Shown here: piece after piece, positions 36,052-45,199 of the stretch
Position numbering within the stretch: the stretch's first letter is position 1
How the letters are laid out: each line of letters opens with the position of its first letter
Program-made: the position numbers and the translations under genes
The notes under the pieces: model-generated
Databases searched by the model: none
The model's input: the letters and a program-made list of their open reading frames with translations, nothing else
What the model was told of the DNA's origin: nothing
From: DATKUK01 sp035530655
Lineage (GTDB): Bacteria > Planctomycetota > Phycisphaerae > UBA1845 > DATKUK01
Direction of reading: 5' to 3'
Length of the DNA stretch: 64,000 nucleotides
Assembly: GCA_035530655.1 (NCBI GenBank)
Contig: DATKUK010000131.1
Location: 1 to 64,000, forward strand

Positions 36052-37317
36052 ATGCCGGACGATTCAAAAACTCTCGTGCTCACTGGGGCAACGGCGATCA
36101 CACCATTTCGCCGACACGACGACTGCACGCTCGTGCTGGCAGACGGCAAGATCGTGCGCATGGACGGGGCGGACGAAACGGGCGACGTTCTCGGCTTGAC
36201 CAATGGCTCCGGCACCGGCCTGCCTGAGCGGATCGACCTGACGGGCCGATACGTGCTGCCCGGCTTTATCGACGTGCACGTACACGGCGGACGAGGCCAC
36301 GATTTCGCCGACAGTTCGCCTGAAGCGTTCGAGCAGATCGGGCGCTTCCACGCCAGCCGGGGCACCACGTCGTTGATCGGGACGATCTATCCGCAGCCGC
36401 CCGAGCAACTCTATGACTCCATGCACCGGCTCCGAGAGTATTGTGAATCTGCCGGGCCGGAATGCGTCATCGAGGGCATGCACCTGGAGGGCCCATTCCT
36501 CAATCCCGAGATGCCCGGTGCGATCCGTCCGGAATACATCTGGCCGCCCAGCGTCGAGCGCCTCGCCCGCCTCCTGGACGTGGGCGGTCCCTGGGTCCGC
36601 GTCATGACCATTGCACCCGAGGTGCCGGGCGCGATGGAGGTCCTGCGCGCCGCAGCGATGATGGAGACTGAGCGCATCACTCGCGGCGGCCGGGCGCAGA
36701 CGATCCACCTGTCGCTGGGACACTCCAAGGCCCGCTACGAGCAGATCGCCGAAGCCATCGACAACGGCCTGGAGGGCATCTCGCACATCTTCAACGCCAT
36801 GGTGCCCATGCATCACCGCAAACCGGGCGTGCTCGTCGGATCGCTGCTGCGCGACGAGCTGTTCGTCGAGGTCATCGCCGATGCGGTCCATGTACACCCG
36901 GCCATGCTGCGACTGCTACTGAAGATCAAAGGGCACGACAAGATTCTGCTGGTCAGCGACGCCATCCGAGCCGCCGGTCAACCGGATGGCCTGTACGATT
37001 TCAGCGGGCGGCAGGTGTTGGTGCGCGAGGGGCGGGCCTATCTGGCCGATTCGCCCGAGACGTTGGCCGGCAGCACGCTCACGCTCGACGGGGCCGTGCG
37101 GACCATGGTGCAGCAGGTCGGCGCCAGTATCGAGCAGGCCGCACAGATGGCCAGCCTGAACGCCGCTCGTATCCTGGGCTGGAAGTACCGTCGCGGGATC
37201 CTGGCGGCCGGCAAGGACGCCGACCTGGTCGTCCTCGACGCCGATCTGACGGTGGAGATGACCATCAAGGCCGGCCGAATCATTTACCGCGGGTCGGACG
37301 GCGATGCCCACACATAG
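36052..37317 (+). CDS. nagA: N-acetylglucosamine-6-phosphate deacetylase
   Basis: A 421-aa amidohydrolase-superfamily enzyme converting GlcNAc-6-phosphate to glucosamine-6-phosphate plus acetate. Metal and substrate motifs are in order: GFIDVHVHGGRGHDF, the Glu in MHLEGPFLNPE, LSLGHSKARYEQI, GISHIFNAMVPMHHRKPG and the catalytic Asp in ILLVSDAIRAAGQPDG. The C-terminal return to the beta-sandwich (GILAAGKDADLVVLDADL) is typical. Start: ATG at 36052, with GAGG 7 bases upstream. nagB is not adjacent. It supports use of chitin or peptidoglycan amino sugars. Confidence 0.93.
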   Translation: MPDDSKTLVLTGATAITPFRRHDDCTLVLADGKIVRMDGADETGDVLGLTNGSGTGLPERIDLTGRYVLPGFIDVHVHGGRGHDFADSSPEAFEQIGRFHASRGTTSLIGTIYPQPPEQLYDSMHRLREYCESAGPECVIEGMHLEGPFLNPEMPGAIRPEYIWPPSVERLARLLDVGGPWVRVMTIAPEVPGAMEVLRAAAMMETERITRGGRAQTIHLSLGHSKARYEQIAEAIDNGLEGISHIFNAMVPMHHRKPGVLVGSLLRDELFVEVIADAVHVHPAMLRLLLKIKGHDKILLVSDAIRAAGQPDGLYDFSGRQVLVREGRAYLADSPETLAGSTLTLDGAVRTMVQQVGASIEQAAQMASLNAARILGWKYRRGILAAGKDADLVVLDADLTVEMTIKAGRIIYRGSDGDAHT

Positions 37318-37700
37318 CCCGGCAGCCGAGAGACTTAGAATCTATCTCAAAAGTGAGCTTTCTCGTTTTCGGGCAATAGGTTAGCAACCGGTCACGGGGG
37401 GACCGTCGCCTTTTGTTGCGACAGAGGCACCCAAGAGGGTACCCGGTGCATATTTCTGGCCCACGCTTCACCTGAACGCAGCCGAGGAGGCCGACCGCTC
37501 CGTTGCTGGCGGTGACGGAATAGGCGCGGTCTGGGTAGAGGCGCGGCCGAGGTAATCATAAGCGACGACGCTTTGGGCCATAAGCGCCCCCGTTTCGAGG
37601 CTCCCGGCCTGCCGACCACTTACCGAATCTCACCAAGCACAGTGTCCTAGGAAGCCTTTTGGCGCCAAGTATAGGGGCCATTATGTCTGCTATGCCCGTC
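37318..37700. other. Intergenic region after nagA, no gene
   Basis: No supported coding sequence. The minus strand includes a short run reading VAYDYLGRAST near 37550-37590, reminiscent of RHS/YD repeats, but it is too short to call. The left copy of the 13-bp inverted repeat lies at 37338. Confidence 0.4.
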
Positions 37701-37707
37701 AAATTGC

Positions 37708-37745
37708 CAAGCATGCTTGACATTTCGTGATTGATGAAGTATTAT
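37708..37745 (+). promoter_or_regulatory. Sigma-70-type promoter with overlapping palindromic operator
   Basis: TTGACA (37717-37722) and TATTAT (37740-37745) are separated by exactly 17 bases. The perfect 12-base palindrome CAAGCATGCTTG (37708-37719) overlaps the -35 box, an ideal place for repression. The XRE start codon is only about 14 bases beyond the expected transcript start, giving a very short leader that still contains AGGAGA. The palindrome is probably the operator of the encoded XRE protein. Confidence 0.75.
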
Positions 37746-37765
37746 GGAGGCAGGAGAATCACACC

Positions 37766-37981
37766 ATGCCGGATTTCCGCCTCAGTAACCGCTTGAAAGT
37801 CGCACGTGCAGAGAAAAGTCTATCCCAGGAGCAACTCGCCTTGCTGGCCGGCGTGACCCGCCAAACCATCAGTTCGATCGAGACTGGTCAGTACAACCCC
37901 TCGGCCTTGCTAGCCCTGCTCCTGGCCCGACGCCTGGACAAGCGGGTCGAAGAGCTCTTCTTTCTGGAGGACAAGTTATGA
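37766..37981 (+). CDS. XRE-family helix-turn-helix regulator
   Basis: A 71-aa single-domain Cro/C1-type DNA-binding protein: LSNRLKVARAEKSLSQEQLALLAGVTRQTISSIETGQYNPS is a complete HTH_3 motif, ending LDKRVEELFFLEDKL. Start: ATG at 37766, with AGGAGA 8 bases upstream; a start 13 codons earlier lies inside the promoter. Its stop overlaps the next start (ATGA). Small HTH plus membrane-protein pairs of this type are common and often autoregulated; the membrane partner may titrate or sense. Confidence 0.92.
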   Translation: MPDFRLSNRLKVARAEKSLSQEQLALLAGVTRQTISSIETGQYNPSALLALLLARRLDKRVEELFFLEDKL

Positions 37982-38316
37982 GTGCCCACGGAGGCGTGGA
38001 CCGCGACGAGCGGACGGTGGCTGTCGAGAATGCCGGCTACAAATGGGCCTACACCGTACTGGTCTTCGGGCTCCTCATTGACTGGATGTGCCGGGCTACG
38101 TTTCGCCACGAGGCTGCTTGGGACTTGTTCGCTCTGCTTGTTGTAGGTGGAGCCGTCGGTCAGATCTACCGAGCCCGCCAGAAGGCGCTGCCACACGGCT
38201 GGGTAAAGGCGGGAGTGCTTGCCGCCTGCGTTGCGGCCGTCGTCGCCATCATCACGGTCGCAGTCGTTTTCGCATTGGCAAAGTCTGGTATTGTGGATCT
38301 AACAGGTCTGCCTTGA
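37978..38316 (+). CDS. Small membrane protein translated with the XRE regulator
   Basis: A 112-aa protein with three or four membrane helices (about 22-37, 46-62 and 77-105). The last, GVLAACVAAVVAIITVAVVFALA, is strongly hydrophobic. A charged N terminus (residues 1-18) is cytoplasmic by the positive-inside rule, with K/R in the RARQKALPHGWVK loop. The start overlaps the XRE stop by 4 bases, so the two are translationally coupled. No named family recognised; the pair resembles HTH/DUF membrane modules in other phyla. Confidence 0.8.
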   Translation: MSAHGGVDRDERTVAVENAGYKWAYTVLVFGLLIDWMCRATFRHEAAWDLFALLVVGGAVGQIYRARQKALPHGWVKAGVLAACVAAVVAIITVAVVFALAKSGIVDLTGLP

Positions 38317-38453
38317 TCTCGCTGAGATCGTCCGGAGATCGCCAGATGGTCTCCAACCGCCTGACCTTACGTTTCGCCCTGGGCATAAATGGCTCCCCCT
38401 GGGAAGGTCCAGGCGTGTTCCATCGCCTCAGGAAGCCTTCTTGAGATAGATTC

Positions 38454-39857
38454 CTACTCCAACGTGAAAGTTTCACCCGGCTGGGGTGCCTCGACGCGCC
38501 CGAACCCGTTGCCCGACATGGTTTGTTGCAGGGCGGCCGATTGATCCGGCTCGCCGTGGACCACGAACGCCTGCCGACAGCCCGGACCCACGGGGCTCGT
38601 CAGGCGCGCCAGTTCATCCGCGTCGGCGTGCGCACTGAACCCGTTGAGGACTTTCACCTCGGCCTTGACGCGGTACTGCTGACCGAAGATCCGCACTTTC
38701 GGCTCCCGCTCCACCAGACGACGTCCGAGCGTGTGAGCAGCCTGGTAACCAACAATTAGGATGGTGTTGCGTGCACTGCGGATGTTGTTCTTGAGGTGAT
38801 GGAGAATGCGCCCGACTTCGCACATACCGCTGGCTGAGATGATCACACACGGCGATCGCCGCCGATGGATCTTCTTCGACTCCTCGACGTCACGGACATA
38901 GGTGCAGCAGTCCGCGCCGAAGACGTCTCCCGCCCGCGTCTGGAACGCCAGGGCGTCCTCGTCGTAACATTCGGGGTGGAGCTTGAAGACCTCACTGGCA
39001 CTGACCGAAAGCGGGCTGTCGATGTACACGGGTACGCGATTGATCCGGTTCTCGCGCACCAGTTGCGCCAAGTAGTACACCACATTCTGCGTTCGCCCGA
39101 CGGAGAACGCCGGGATGATGACCTTGCCGCGCCGCGCAAACGTCTCCTGCAAAACCGCCTCAAGCTGGCCCTTTAGATCACCGGCCGGACCCGTGCGACG
39201 CCCGCCGTACGTGCTCTCGCAGATCAGGTAGTCGCACGGAGGCAGCGGCGAGGGATCGCGCAGAATCGGCGTGTCAAACCTGCCGAGATCGCCGGTGAAC
39301 ACGAGCTTGCGGTGCGGTCGGCCGTTCGAGTTGATCTCGATCTCGACGCCGGCTGAGCCCAGAATATGCCCCACGTCGAAGAAGCGCGCCGTCACGTCCG
39401 GTACTACGTGAAACCGTCGACCATAGGACACCGCGTGCATCAGCGCCACCGTGCGAACCGCATCCTGATTCGTGTAGATCGGTTCGACGGGCGGTTCGCC
39501 GCGGCGGAGACGCTTCTTGTTGATGTAGTGGGCATCTTCCTCCTGGATATGGGCTGAATCGGCCAACATGAGCGCACACAGATCCCGCGTGGCCGGTGTG
39601 GCGTAGATGGCGCCGGAAAAGCCATCCTTCACCAGCCTCGGCAACTTGCCCGAATGGTCGATATGGGCGTGCGACAGGATGACTGCGTCGATATCGGCCG
39701 GATCACAGGGATGCGTAACATTACGACGCGTGGCCTCGGCTCGGCGCCCTTGATACAGGCCACAATCCAGCGCAATGCGAGTGGAATTGACGTCGAGCAG
39801 ATGCAGCGAGCCGGTTACCTCCTGCGCCGCGCCGTGGAAACCGAGACGGATCATCAA
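38454..39857 (-). CDS. Metallo-beta-lactamase/beta-CASP ribonuclease-type protein
   Basis: A 467-aa MBL-fold protein of the CPSF73-like beta-CASP group. The metal motif HAHIDHSG is at 63-70, with further ligands in FFDVGHILGSAGVE and FTGDLGRFD. The beta-CASP part has CDYLICESTYGGR, RGKVIIPAFSVGRTQNVVYYL, the ASGMCEVGRILHHLKNN motif, and VKVLNGFSAHADADEL with the final His. Bacterial members are RNases or RNA-processing hydrolases. It lacks KH domains. Start: ATG at 39857 (or 39854). It is divergent from the J-domain gene. Confidence 0.92.
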   Translation of the reverse strand: MMIRLGFHGAAQEVTGSLHLLDVNSTRIALDCGLYQGRRAEATRRNVTHPCDPADIDAVILSHAHIDHSGKLPRLVKDGFSGAIYATPATRDLCALMLADSAHIQEEDAHYINKKRLRRGEPPVEPIYTNQDAVRTVALMHAVSYGRRFHVVPDVTARFFDVGHILGSAGVEIEINSNGRPHRKLVFTGDLGRFDTPILRDPSPLPPCDYLICESTYGGRRTGPAGDLKGQLEAVLQETFARRGKVIIPAFSVGRTQNVVYYLAQLVRENRINRVPVYIDSPLSVSASEVFKLHPECYDEDALAFQTRAGDVFGADCCTYVRDVEESKKIHRRRSPCVIISASGMCEVGRILHHLKNNIRSARNTILIVGYQAAHTLGRRLVEREPKVRIFGQQYRVKAEVKVLNGFSAHADADELARLTSPVGPGCRQAFVVHGEPDQSAALQQTMSGNGFGRVEAPQPGETFTLE

Positions 39858-40007
39858 ACACCTCGACCTGCCAAGCCATCGGGGTTCAGTCGCTTATTCT
39901 GCCAGTTTAGCCGTTGGCACGTACGGTCGCAAATCCCCTCCAGGTTGAGAACGGCAGACGCCGCAGCTATGCTTTCCACGGATTCCATTGCTGTCTGGTG
40001 GCACGCC

Positions 40008-40676
40008 ATGCCTGATACGCGACCGATCCGGCAACGCCGCACGCTTAGTGTCGACACGATCGTTCAGAGCCGCCGTGAACTGGGCCTCTTTGATACGGCC
40101 GCGCATGAGGAAATCGAGGACGCGTACCACCGACTTGCCGCACAGTTCCATCCGGATCGGTGCCCCGAAGTGCAGAAGGCTGACTGCGCGAGGCGTTTCC
40201 AGCAGATATCCGCGGCCCGCCAACTCCTACTGGACGTGCTTCGCCGATATCGCTACTCGTTGCGTCCCGATGACATCCGGCGCGATCAGGAGGATGCCGA
40301 CCTCAAGCACCTCCGCCAGTTCGGTCAGGGCCTGTGGAGCGCCGACGAGCCGCTCCCACCCAAACTGACGCACGGCACGCCCCTTCGCGGCGAGATGCGC
40401 GTCACCGCTGAAAACGTTGTGTGGGCACGCGAGATGCTCGGGTTGGGCGAGTTGATCACCGCTCAGCACCTCACGCGCCGTTACCGCCGCTTGGCAGTTC
40501 GGCATCATCCTGATCGATGCAGCGCCAAGGATCGCCAACAGGCGACCAGGAAGTTCGACCATATCGAGCGCGCCTACCGCCTGCTGACCACGCTGTTGGA
40601 CAACTACCACTACTCTTTCCGCCCTGATGATCTTCGGCGCGACCAGGAGCACGTGCTCAGCGGCAAACAGAGCTGA
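40008..40676 (+). CDS. Tandem double J-domain protein
   Basis: A 222-aa protein built of two repeated J-like domains. The first (about 15-105) has QFHPDRCPE and the second (about 130-220) RHHPDRCSA, so both keep the HPD tripeptide needed to stimulate DnaK. Each unit opens with a similar RRELGLFD/REMLGLGE helix and closes with almost the same tail, YRYSLRPDDIRRDQE and YHYSFRPDDLRRDQE. This shows internal duplication, not two captured genes. No G/F, zinc or C-terminal DnaJ domains. Start: ATG at 40008, with GGTGG 6 bases upstream; ATG 39969 is an alternative. Confidence 0.8.
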   Translation: MPDTRPIRQRRTLSVDTIVQSRRELGLFDTAAHEEIEDAYHRLAAQFHPDRCPEVQKADCARRFQQISAARQLLLDVLRRYRYSLRPDDIRRDQEDADLKHLRQFGQGLWSADEPLPPKLTHGTPLRGEMRVTAENVVWAREMLGLGELITAQHLTRRYRRLAVRHHPDRCSAKDRQQATRKFDHIERAYRLLTTLLDNYHYSFRPDDLRRDQEHVLSGKQS

Positions 40677-40770
40677 CTCTGCAGACGTCCGGGTGGGCGC
40701 CCGCCCTGTCACCGGCGCGAGCCGACCCGCATCGGCAGGCCCGTAGTCAGATCACGCAGGGCGACCCCAC

Positions 40771-41946
40771 TCACGCCTGTGGGCAATCGCCCAGATCGGC
40801 CAGGTCATCCGGCAGCGGCGGCACGTTCACCGGCGTCCCGCCGTTGCGGATACTCTCGGTGGCGCACACACCGGCCGCCACCGACCAGCGACCGTCCACG
40901 GCCCGGGCCCGAGGCCGCACGCCGTCGACCACCATGTCCACAAAGTCCTTGGCGATCTTCGGGTCGGCGCCCCCGTGTCCGCCGTGACGCGACGGACACT
41001 CGAACACCTCGGTGGGCTCGGTCTGATTCTTGCCGGGCGTGCGGCGCCACAGATACACCTTGCCGTGCGGCTCATCCGATTCGATGCGACCCTCGGTGCC
41101 GATGAACGTGTAGTTCCGCTCGTACTCGGGCGAGAAATGGCACTGCTGATAGGCGGCCTGAACGCCGTTGGCATATTGCATGATCATCACGGAGACGTCC
41201 TCGACATCGACCTCCTTGCGGAAGACACACTCGTCGTCATGCCCGTTCCACTTCGATGCCTCCTCCAGGCAGCTCTCGCGAATGTCACACGTCTTGCAGC
41301 GCAGATCGTTGGGCTTGTCTCCTCCGTAGTGCATCAGCGCCCCGAACGCGGCCGTCCGGACCGTGTGCGAGCCGCATACCCAATGCATGATATCCAGATC
41401 GTGTGTCGCCTTTTGCAGCAGCAGGCCCGTGGTTTTCTTGCGGCTGGCATGCCAGTCATGGTAGTAGAAGCGGCCACCCCAACCTACGAAATGGCGCGTC
41501 CAGGCCGTCTTCACCTCGCCGATGGCGCCGGCGTCCACCAGCTCCTTGATCTTCACGCAGAAGTAGGCATACCGCATGTTGAAGCCCACCATCATCCGCA
41601 CGCCGGCCTGCTTCCACGCACGCAGAATGTCGTCGCAGTGCTCGACGGTGATGGCCAGCGGCTTCTCGCAGAACAAGTGCTTGCCCGCCTGTAAGGCCGC
41701 CACGGCGTGCTCGTGGTGCAAGAAGTCGGGCGTGCACACCGCGACCGCATCGATGTCCTTGCGGTCCAGCACCCGCCGGTAGTCGTCGGTGACCAGGGCG
41801 TCCGGCAGGGCTTCGGCAAAAGCCTGACGGGCCTCGGCGCTCACGTCGGCCCCGGCAACCACCTGCACACGCGGGTCCTCCATCCATTGTTTGTACATAC
41901 CGCCCCGTCCCCCGGTGGCAATCATACCCAAACGCATCACTTCCAC
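40771..41946 (-). CDS. Gfo/Idh/MocA-family oxidoreductase
   Basis: A 391-aa NAD(P)-dependent sugar or cyclitol oxidoreductase. The Rossmann start is MRLGMIATGGRGGMYKQW, and the family motif EKPLAI appears in HLFCEKPLAITVEHC. The C-terminal domain carries a Cys cluster, RCKTCDIRESCLEE, which probably binds zinc or stabilises the fold. Start: GTG at 41946, because AAGGAG lies 6 bases upstream; ATG 41937 is possible. It is divergent from the large GH-like gene. Substrate not readable. Confidence 0.9.
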   Translation of the reverse strand: MEVMRLGMIATGGRGGMYKQWMEDPRVQVVAGADVSAEARQAFAEALPDALVTDDYRRVLDRKDIDAVAVCTPDFLHHEHAVAALQAGKHLFCEKPLAITVEHCDDILRAWKQAGVRMMVGFNMRYAYFCVKIKELVDAGAIGEVKTAWTRHFVGWGGRFYYHDWHASRKKTTGLLLQKATHDLDIMHWVCGSHTVRTAAFGALMHYGGDKPNDLRCKTCDIRESCLEEASKWNGHDDECVFRKEVDVEDVSVMIMQYANGVQAAYQQCHFSPEYERNYTFIGTEGRIESDEPHGKVYLWRRTPGKNQTEPTEVFECPSRHGGHGGADPKIAKDFVDMVVDGVRPRARAVDGRWSVAAGVCATESIRNGGTPVNVPPLPDDLADLGDCPQA

Positions 41947-42175
41947 GATTCACTCCTTCATCCATACACACAGCCGCTCGCGGATCCAGCCGCAGACCGG
42001 CGGCGAATGTGTCACCATCCCACGAACGCCCGCCTGCTTCAACCCCCAAGCCACAGGCCTTTTCGAGATCACACCATGCTGCCTTGCTGTTGGCCTGTCA
42101 CGACAAAGCCCCGCGCCCTACAATCGTGCCGCCTGGTCGCCTCGACGCAACGTCGCCGCAGACAGGAGCCGTTCC

Positions 42176-45094
42176 TTGCCAACTGCACGAGACTTGCTGG
42201 CACAGCGGTTCGGTGAAGCTACCCACGGCGTCCGCTGGGCGCTGAGCCAGATGCCCGAAGCCTCGGTGCAGACCAGCCGGCTGCGCCTGGGCACCCGCGA
42301 GCTGCTTCTGGTGTCGCCAACCAAGGCCATTGGCGACGGCTACGCAGTCTCCTGGTCTCGTCGAACGCTGCGGCTGACAGCCTCTACGCCCGTCGGTACG
42401 ATCGCCGGGCTTCTGGAAATCGCCCGTCAACTCCACAGCGCCGCCACCAGAAACGTCACGCAACCCATCAGGTTCAAGACCCGATTCTACAAGCACGAGG
42501 TCCGCTTCGAGGGCATACCCAGCCAGGCCCGCGGCAGCCATGCCGGGCAGGAGCGGCCCATTACCCGATACAGCGACCGACTGCTTGAGGCCCTCTTTCA
42601 AGAGCTGGCGAGACGCCATTTTAACGCCGTGGTGGTGTATGCCGGCTATCACCCCTTTGAGCACTTCCTCGACTACCAGGGCTTTGCTCATGCCACCGAT
42701 AAGCCCGCCGCCGTTAGGAGACACAACTTCGAGGGCCTAGCCAGGTTCTTCAGGATGGCTAGAAGGTACGGACTGCGAACGTTCCTGCACCACTACGTAT
42801 CGCACTTCACCCAGGCGCTGGCCGATCACCTCAAGCTCGGCCTGTCCGAGGCCGGCGCCCGCCTGGCCGCCTGCGACCACCCCGCCGTCGACACGTACAA
42901 CCGCTACATCTATCGGCGAACCTTTCAGACGTTACCGGCGCTGGACGGACTGTTCATGAATTTCGAGTCGGCAGGCAGCGCCGCCCGTTTGATGAAACGG
43001 ACGCTTTTCGCCGTCGCCAATCGCATGCACCACAAGCCGGCGCTGTTCTTTCGACTGTGGGGCTTCAGTGACGTCGAAGCCATGAAGGCGCTTTTGGCGC
43101 CCTACTCGGGCCCGAAAGGGCTGATCCACAAATCGCACGAGACCGCCGACGTCTACTACTACCCCTCTGCCGACGATCGCGTGAAAGTGTGGAAACATGC
43201 CCTGCCCGACGTGGAGTTCGCCTTCAGCATCGGGCCGTGTCACAACTGCGGCACGAACATCAGCACAAAGCTGTGGACCGACCCGGACTATATCCACGCC
43301 CTGCTGGCCAGCATCGAACGCAAGGGAGCCGACTCGATTTCCTTTCAGTCGACGTACGAGCTACTGCTGTCGCGCCTGCCCGATGCCGCCGTCTTCCCGC
43401 AGCGCGAGCGCGATCATGCCCGTATGAACGTCGGCCACCTCGACGCTGTGGTGGATTACGTCCGGGCCGAGAAACCCACCCGCGTCGTCTGGGCCAGGCG
43501 CTACGCAGATGCCTTCGCGACAAGCCCCGGGGCCGGTGAGGCAGCCCGCCAAGCCATCGTCGAATCCAGCCAGATTATCCTCAGGCAATACCGCCAGTTC
43601 TGCTATGGATCGTCACAGGAGGGATACCTCTACCCGGGACGCTTCTCGCACTATCAAGAGCCGTTCTTCTACTACCCGATGTCGTTCGTCAATCGCATCG
43701 GCCGCATCCCCCATAACGTCTCGTGGCGAAGTTGGGCCGTGCGCGACAGGCATGTCAGGGTGCTGCCGGAAGACACGCAAGCCGTCATCGACTACGTGAA
43801 CCCGCGAATCCGGCGCAAACCCACCAACCATCCATGTGCGATCGTGCGGCAGATTTGCGCTCACATCCGCCGGTCGAACCAGGCCATCGCACGATACCGG
43901 CGTGCAGCCGGACCTGCGGCGGACAAAATCTTGATCGAGCAGGTCGGCCGCAACGTTGCCAACGGCGAGCGCATCTGGCGCGAGATCGAGATCGCCTGCC
44001 AGTTGTACTCCTGCTACTTCACCGACAGCAAGGCGAGCTTCTTTCGGCATCTGCACCGGGCACGAGACCTCATGTTCGACAGTGCGAAAATGCTGGGCTC
44101 GCGCCTGGCCGACACCGATTCGTTCTGTTCGACGACGGCCAGCGGGCCCTACAGCCCGCGGAAGGATGCAGCGCAGATTACCGCCATCCTCTCCTACAAG
44201 AACGAGGACGTTCCCTTCGCCGCCCTGCGAGCCTACTTGCGGTCGCACGAACGCTACAACGAGATTCGGCGGCTGTGCCGTCCCTACGTATCCGTGCGGG
44301 GCAAGATGGTCGAGCGAAATCGGCGGCTGCTCCGCCAGGCGCTGGCGGCCGCCGAAGAATCGCTTGAGGCGCTAACGCATAAGAGGCACGCCCTCTATCG
44401 AGACAACGTCTTGGCGTGGGCAGAGCATCTCCGCGCCCAGATCGATTGGCTTACTGCCCCGGCGATGACCTGCCCTATCGACAACAGCCTCGCGCCTGAT
44501 GAAGGCTTTCGAGCCATGGTGCACGATCAGTGCTACCGCTGGGGACAGGCCTGCTGGGAGGACTTCGCGTCCTTCTTCCGCAGATACGACTTCTTTGGGG
44601 TCGACCGCTGCGACTGCCGGGCTACCTATACCAAGCGTGGCCTGAAGTTGTCGCTGCGAGAGCACAACATCGAATGGCCTCAGCGCAAAGCCACGTGGGA
44701 CGCAAACCGCGGAACGATCAACCAGAACGGCTTCATGCGAATTCGCCTCGACCCCGGTAACACCGGCAATCGAGTGCTGGCCTTCGATGTCCACTTCGAG
44801 GGGCAAGGCGGCATGGCCCACGCCTTCGTGGAACACGGTAACGGGCGCATCGAGAGCGAGCCCGCGCGGCCCTGGCGCGCGTTCGACTCGACGTTCCAAC
44901 ACACCGACTCGTCGTGGCGATGCGACGTCGAGATCCCGTGGCGGCAACTGGGCACCCGGGCCAAAAGAGGGGACAGATGGCGGCTCAACATCCTTTCGAA
45001 CCCCTCTGTTCTCCGCAACCGGCAGGTTGCCTGGTGCCAGGGCTATGAATACCGCAATGATGCGGCCCGGCTGGGCTACCTCGTCTTTGCGTAG
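42176..45094 (+). CDS. Large GH-like protein with a CBM9-like C-terminal domain
   Basis: A 972-aa protein. The N-terminal 150 residues resemble the small alpha/beta domain preceding GH20/GH67-type barrels (RLTASTPVGTIAGLLEIARQL). A TIM-barrel-like stretch follows: RRHFNAVVVYAGYHPFEHFLDY, YGLRTFLHHYVSHF, DGLFMNFESAGSA, PALFFRLWGFSDVE. A helical region spans about 480-830. The last 110 residues (IEWPQRKATWDANRG; WRCDVEIPWRQLG) match a family-9-like carbohydrate-binding domain. Start: TTG at 42176, with AGGAG 7 bases upstream. No signal peptide. I cannot place it in a GH family or name catalytic residues. GH3 follows, but 105 bases downstream. Confidence 0.65.
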   Translation: MPTARDLLAQRFGEATHGVRWALSQMPEASVQTSRLRLGTRELLLVSPTKAIGDGYAVSWSRRTLRLTASTPVGTIAGLLEIARQLHSAATRNVTQPIRFKTRFYKHEVRFEGIPSQARGSHAGQERPITRYSDRLLEALFQELARRHFNAVVVYAGYHPFEHFLDYQGFAHATDKPAAVRRHNFEGLARFFRMARRYGLRTFLHHYVSHFTQALADHLKLGLSEAGARLAACDHPAVDTYNRYIYRRTFQTLPALDGLFMNFESAGSAARLMKRTLFAVANRMHHKPALFFRLWGFSDVEAMKALLAPYSGPKGLIHKSHETADVYYYPSADDRVKVWKHALPDVEFAFSIGPCHNCGTNISTKLWTDPDYIHALLASIERKGADSISFQSTYELLLSRLPDAAVFPQRERDHARMNVGHLDAVVDYVRAEKPTRVVWARRYADAFATSPGAGEAARQAIVESSQIILRQYRQFCYGSSQEGYLYPGRFSHYQEPFFYYPMSFVNRIGRIPHNVSWRSWAVRDRHVRVLPEDTQAVIDYVNPRIRRKPTNHPCAIVRQICAHIRRSNQAIARYRRAAGPAADKILIEQVGRNVANGERIWREIEIACQLYSCYFTDSKASFFRHLHRARDLMFDSAKMLGSRLADTDSFCSTTASGPYSPRKDAAQITAILSYKNEDVPFAALRAYLRSHERYNEIRRLCRPYVSVRGKMVERNRRLLRQALAAAEESLEALTHKRHALYRDNVLAWAEHLRAQIDWLTAPAMTCPIDNSLAPDEGFRAMVHDQCYRWGQACWEDFASFFRRYDFFGVDRCDCRATYTKRGLKLSLREHNIEWPQRKATWDANRGTINQNGFMRIRLDPGNTGNRVLAFDVHFEGQGGMAHAFVEHGNGRIESEPARPWRAFDSTFQHTDSSWRCDVEIPWRQLGTRAKRGDRWRLNILSNPSVLRNRQVAWCQGYEYRNDAARLGYLVFA

Positions 45095-45199
45095 ACATCA
45101 CCTCTCCCGCACATTGCCCGAACACAAGGACCTTCAGCTCTGGGGTCGATTGGCTTATGCTGTCGCGCAAGTACAGCCTGGCGCGAAAGGAATAACCAC

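Larger units (their letters stand above)
37338..38453. mobile_element. Possible transposon remnant bounded by 13-bp inverted repeats
   Basis: GAATCTATCTCAA at 37338-37350 and TTGAGATAGATTC at 38441-38453 are perfect inverse copies 1.1 kb apart. The right copy abuts the stop codon of the beta-CASP gene and the left lies 20 bases after nagA. Between them are a roughly 415-base non-coding stretch and the XRE/membrane gene pair; no transposase remains. The ends resemble terminal repeats of IS5-like elements from memory. One such pair is also expected by chance at this spacing in 64 kb, so this is tentative. Confidence 0.35.

Noticed and set aside
37392..37619. Possible RHS/YD-repeat remnant (YDYLGRAS on the minus strand)
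   Set aside because: A single short match in one frame with stops around it; too little to support a pseudogene.
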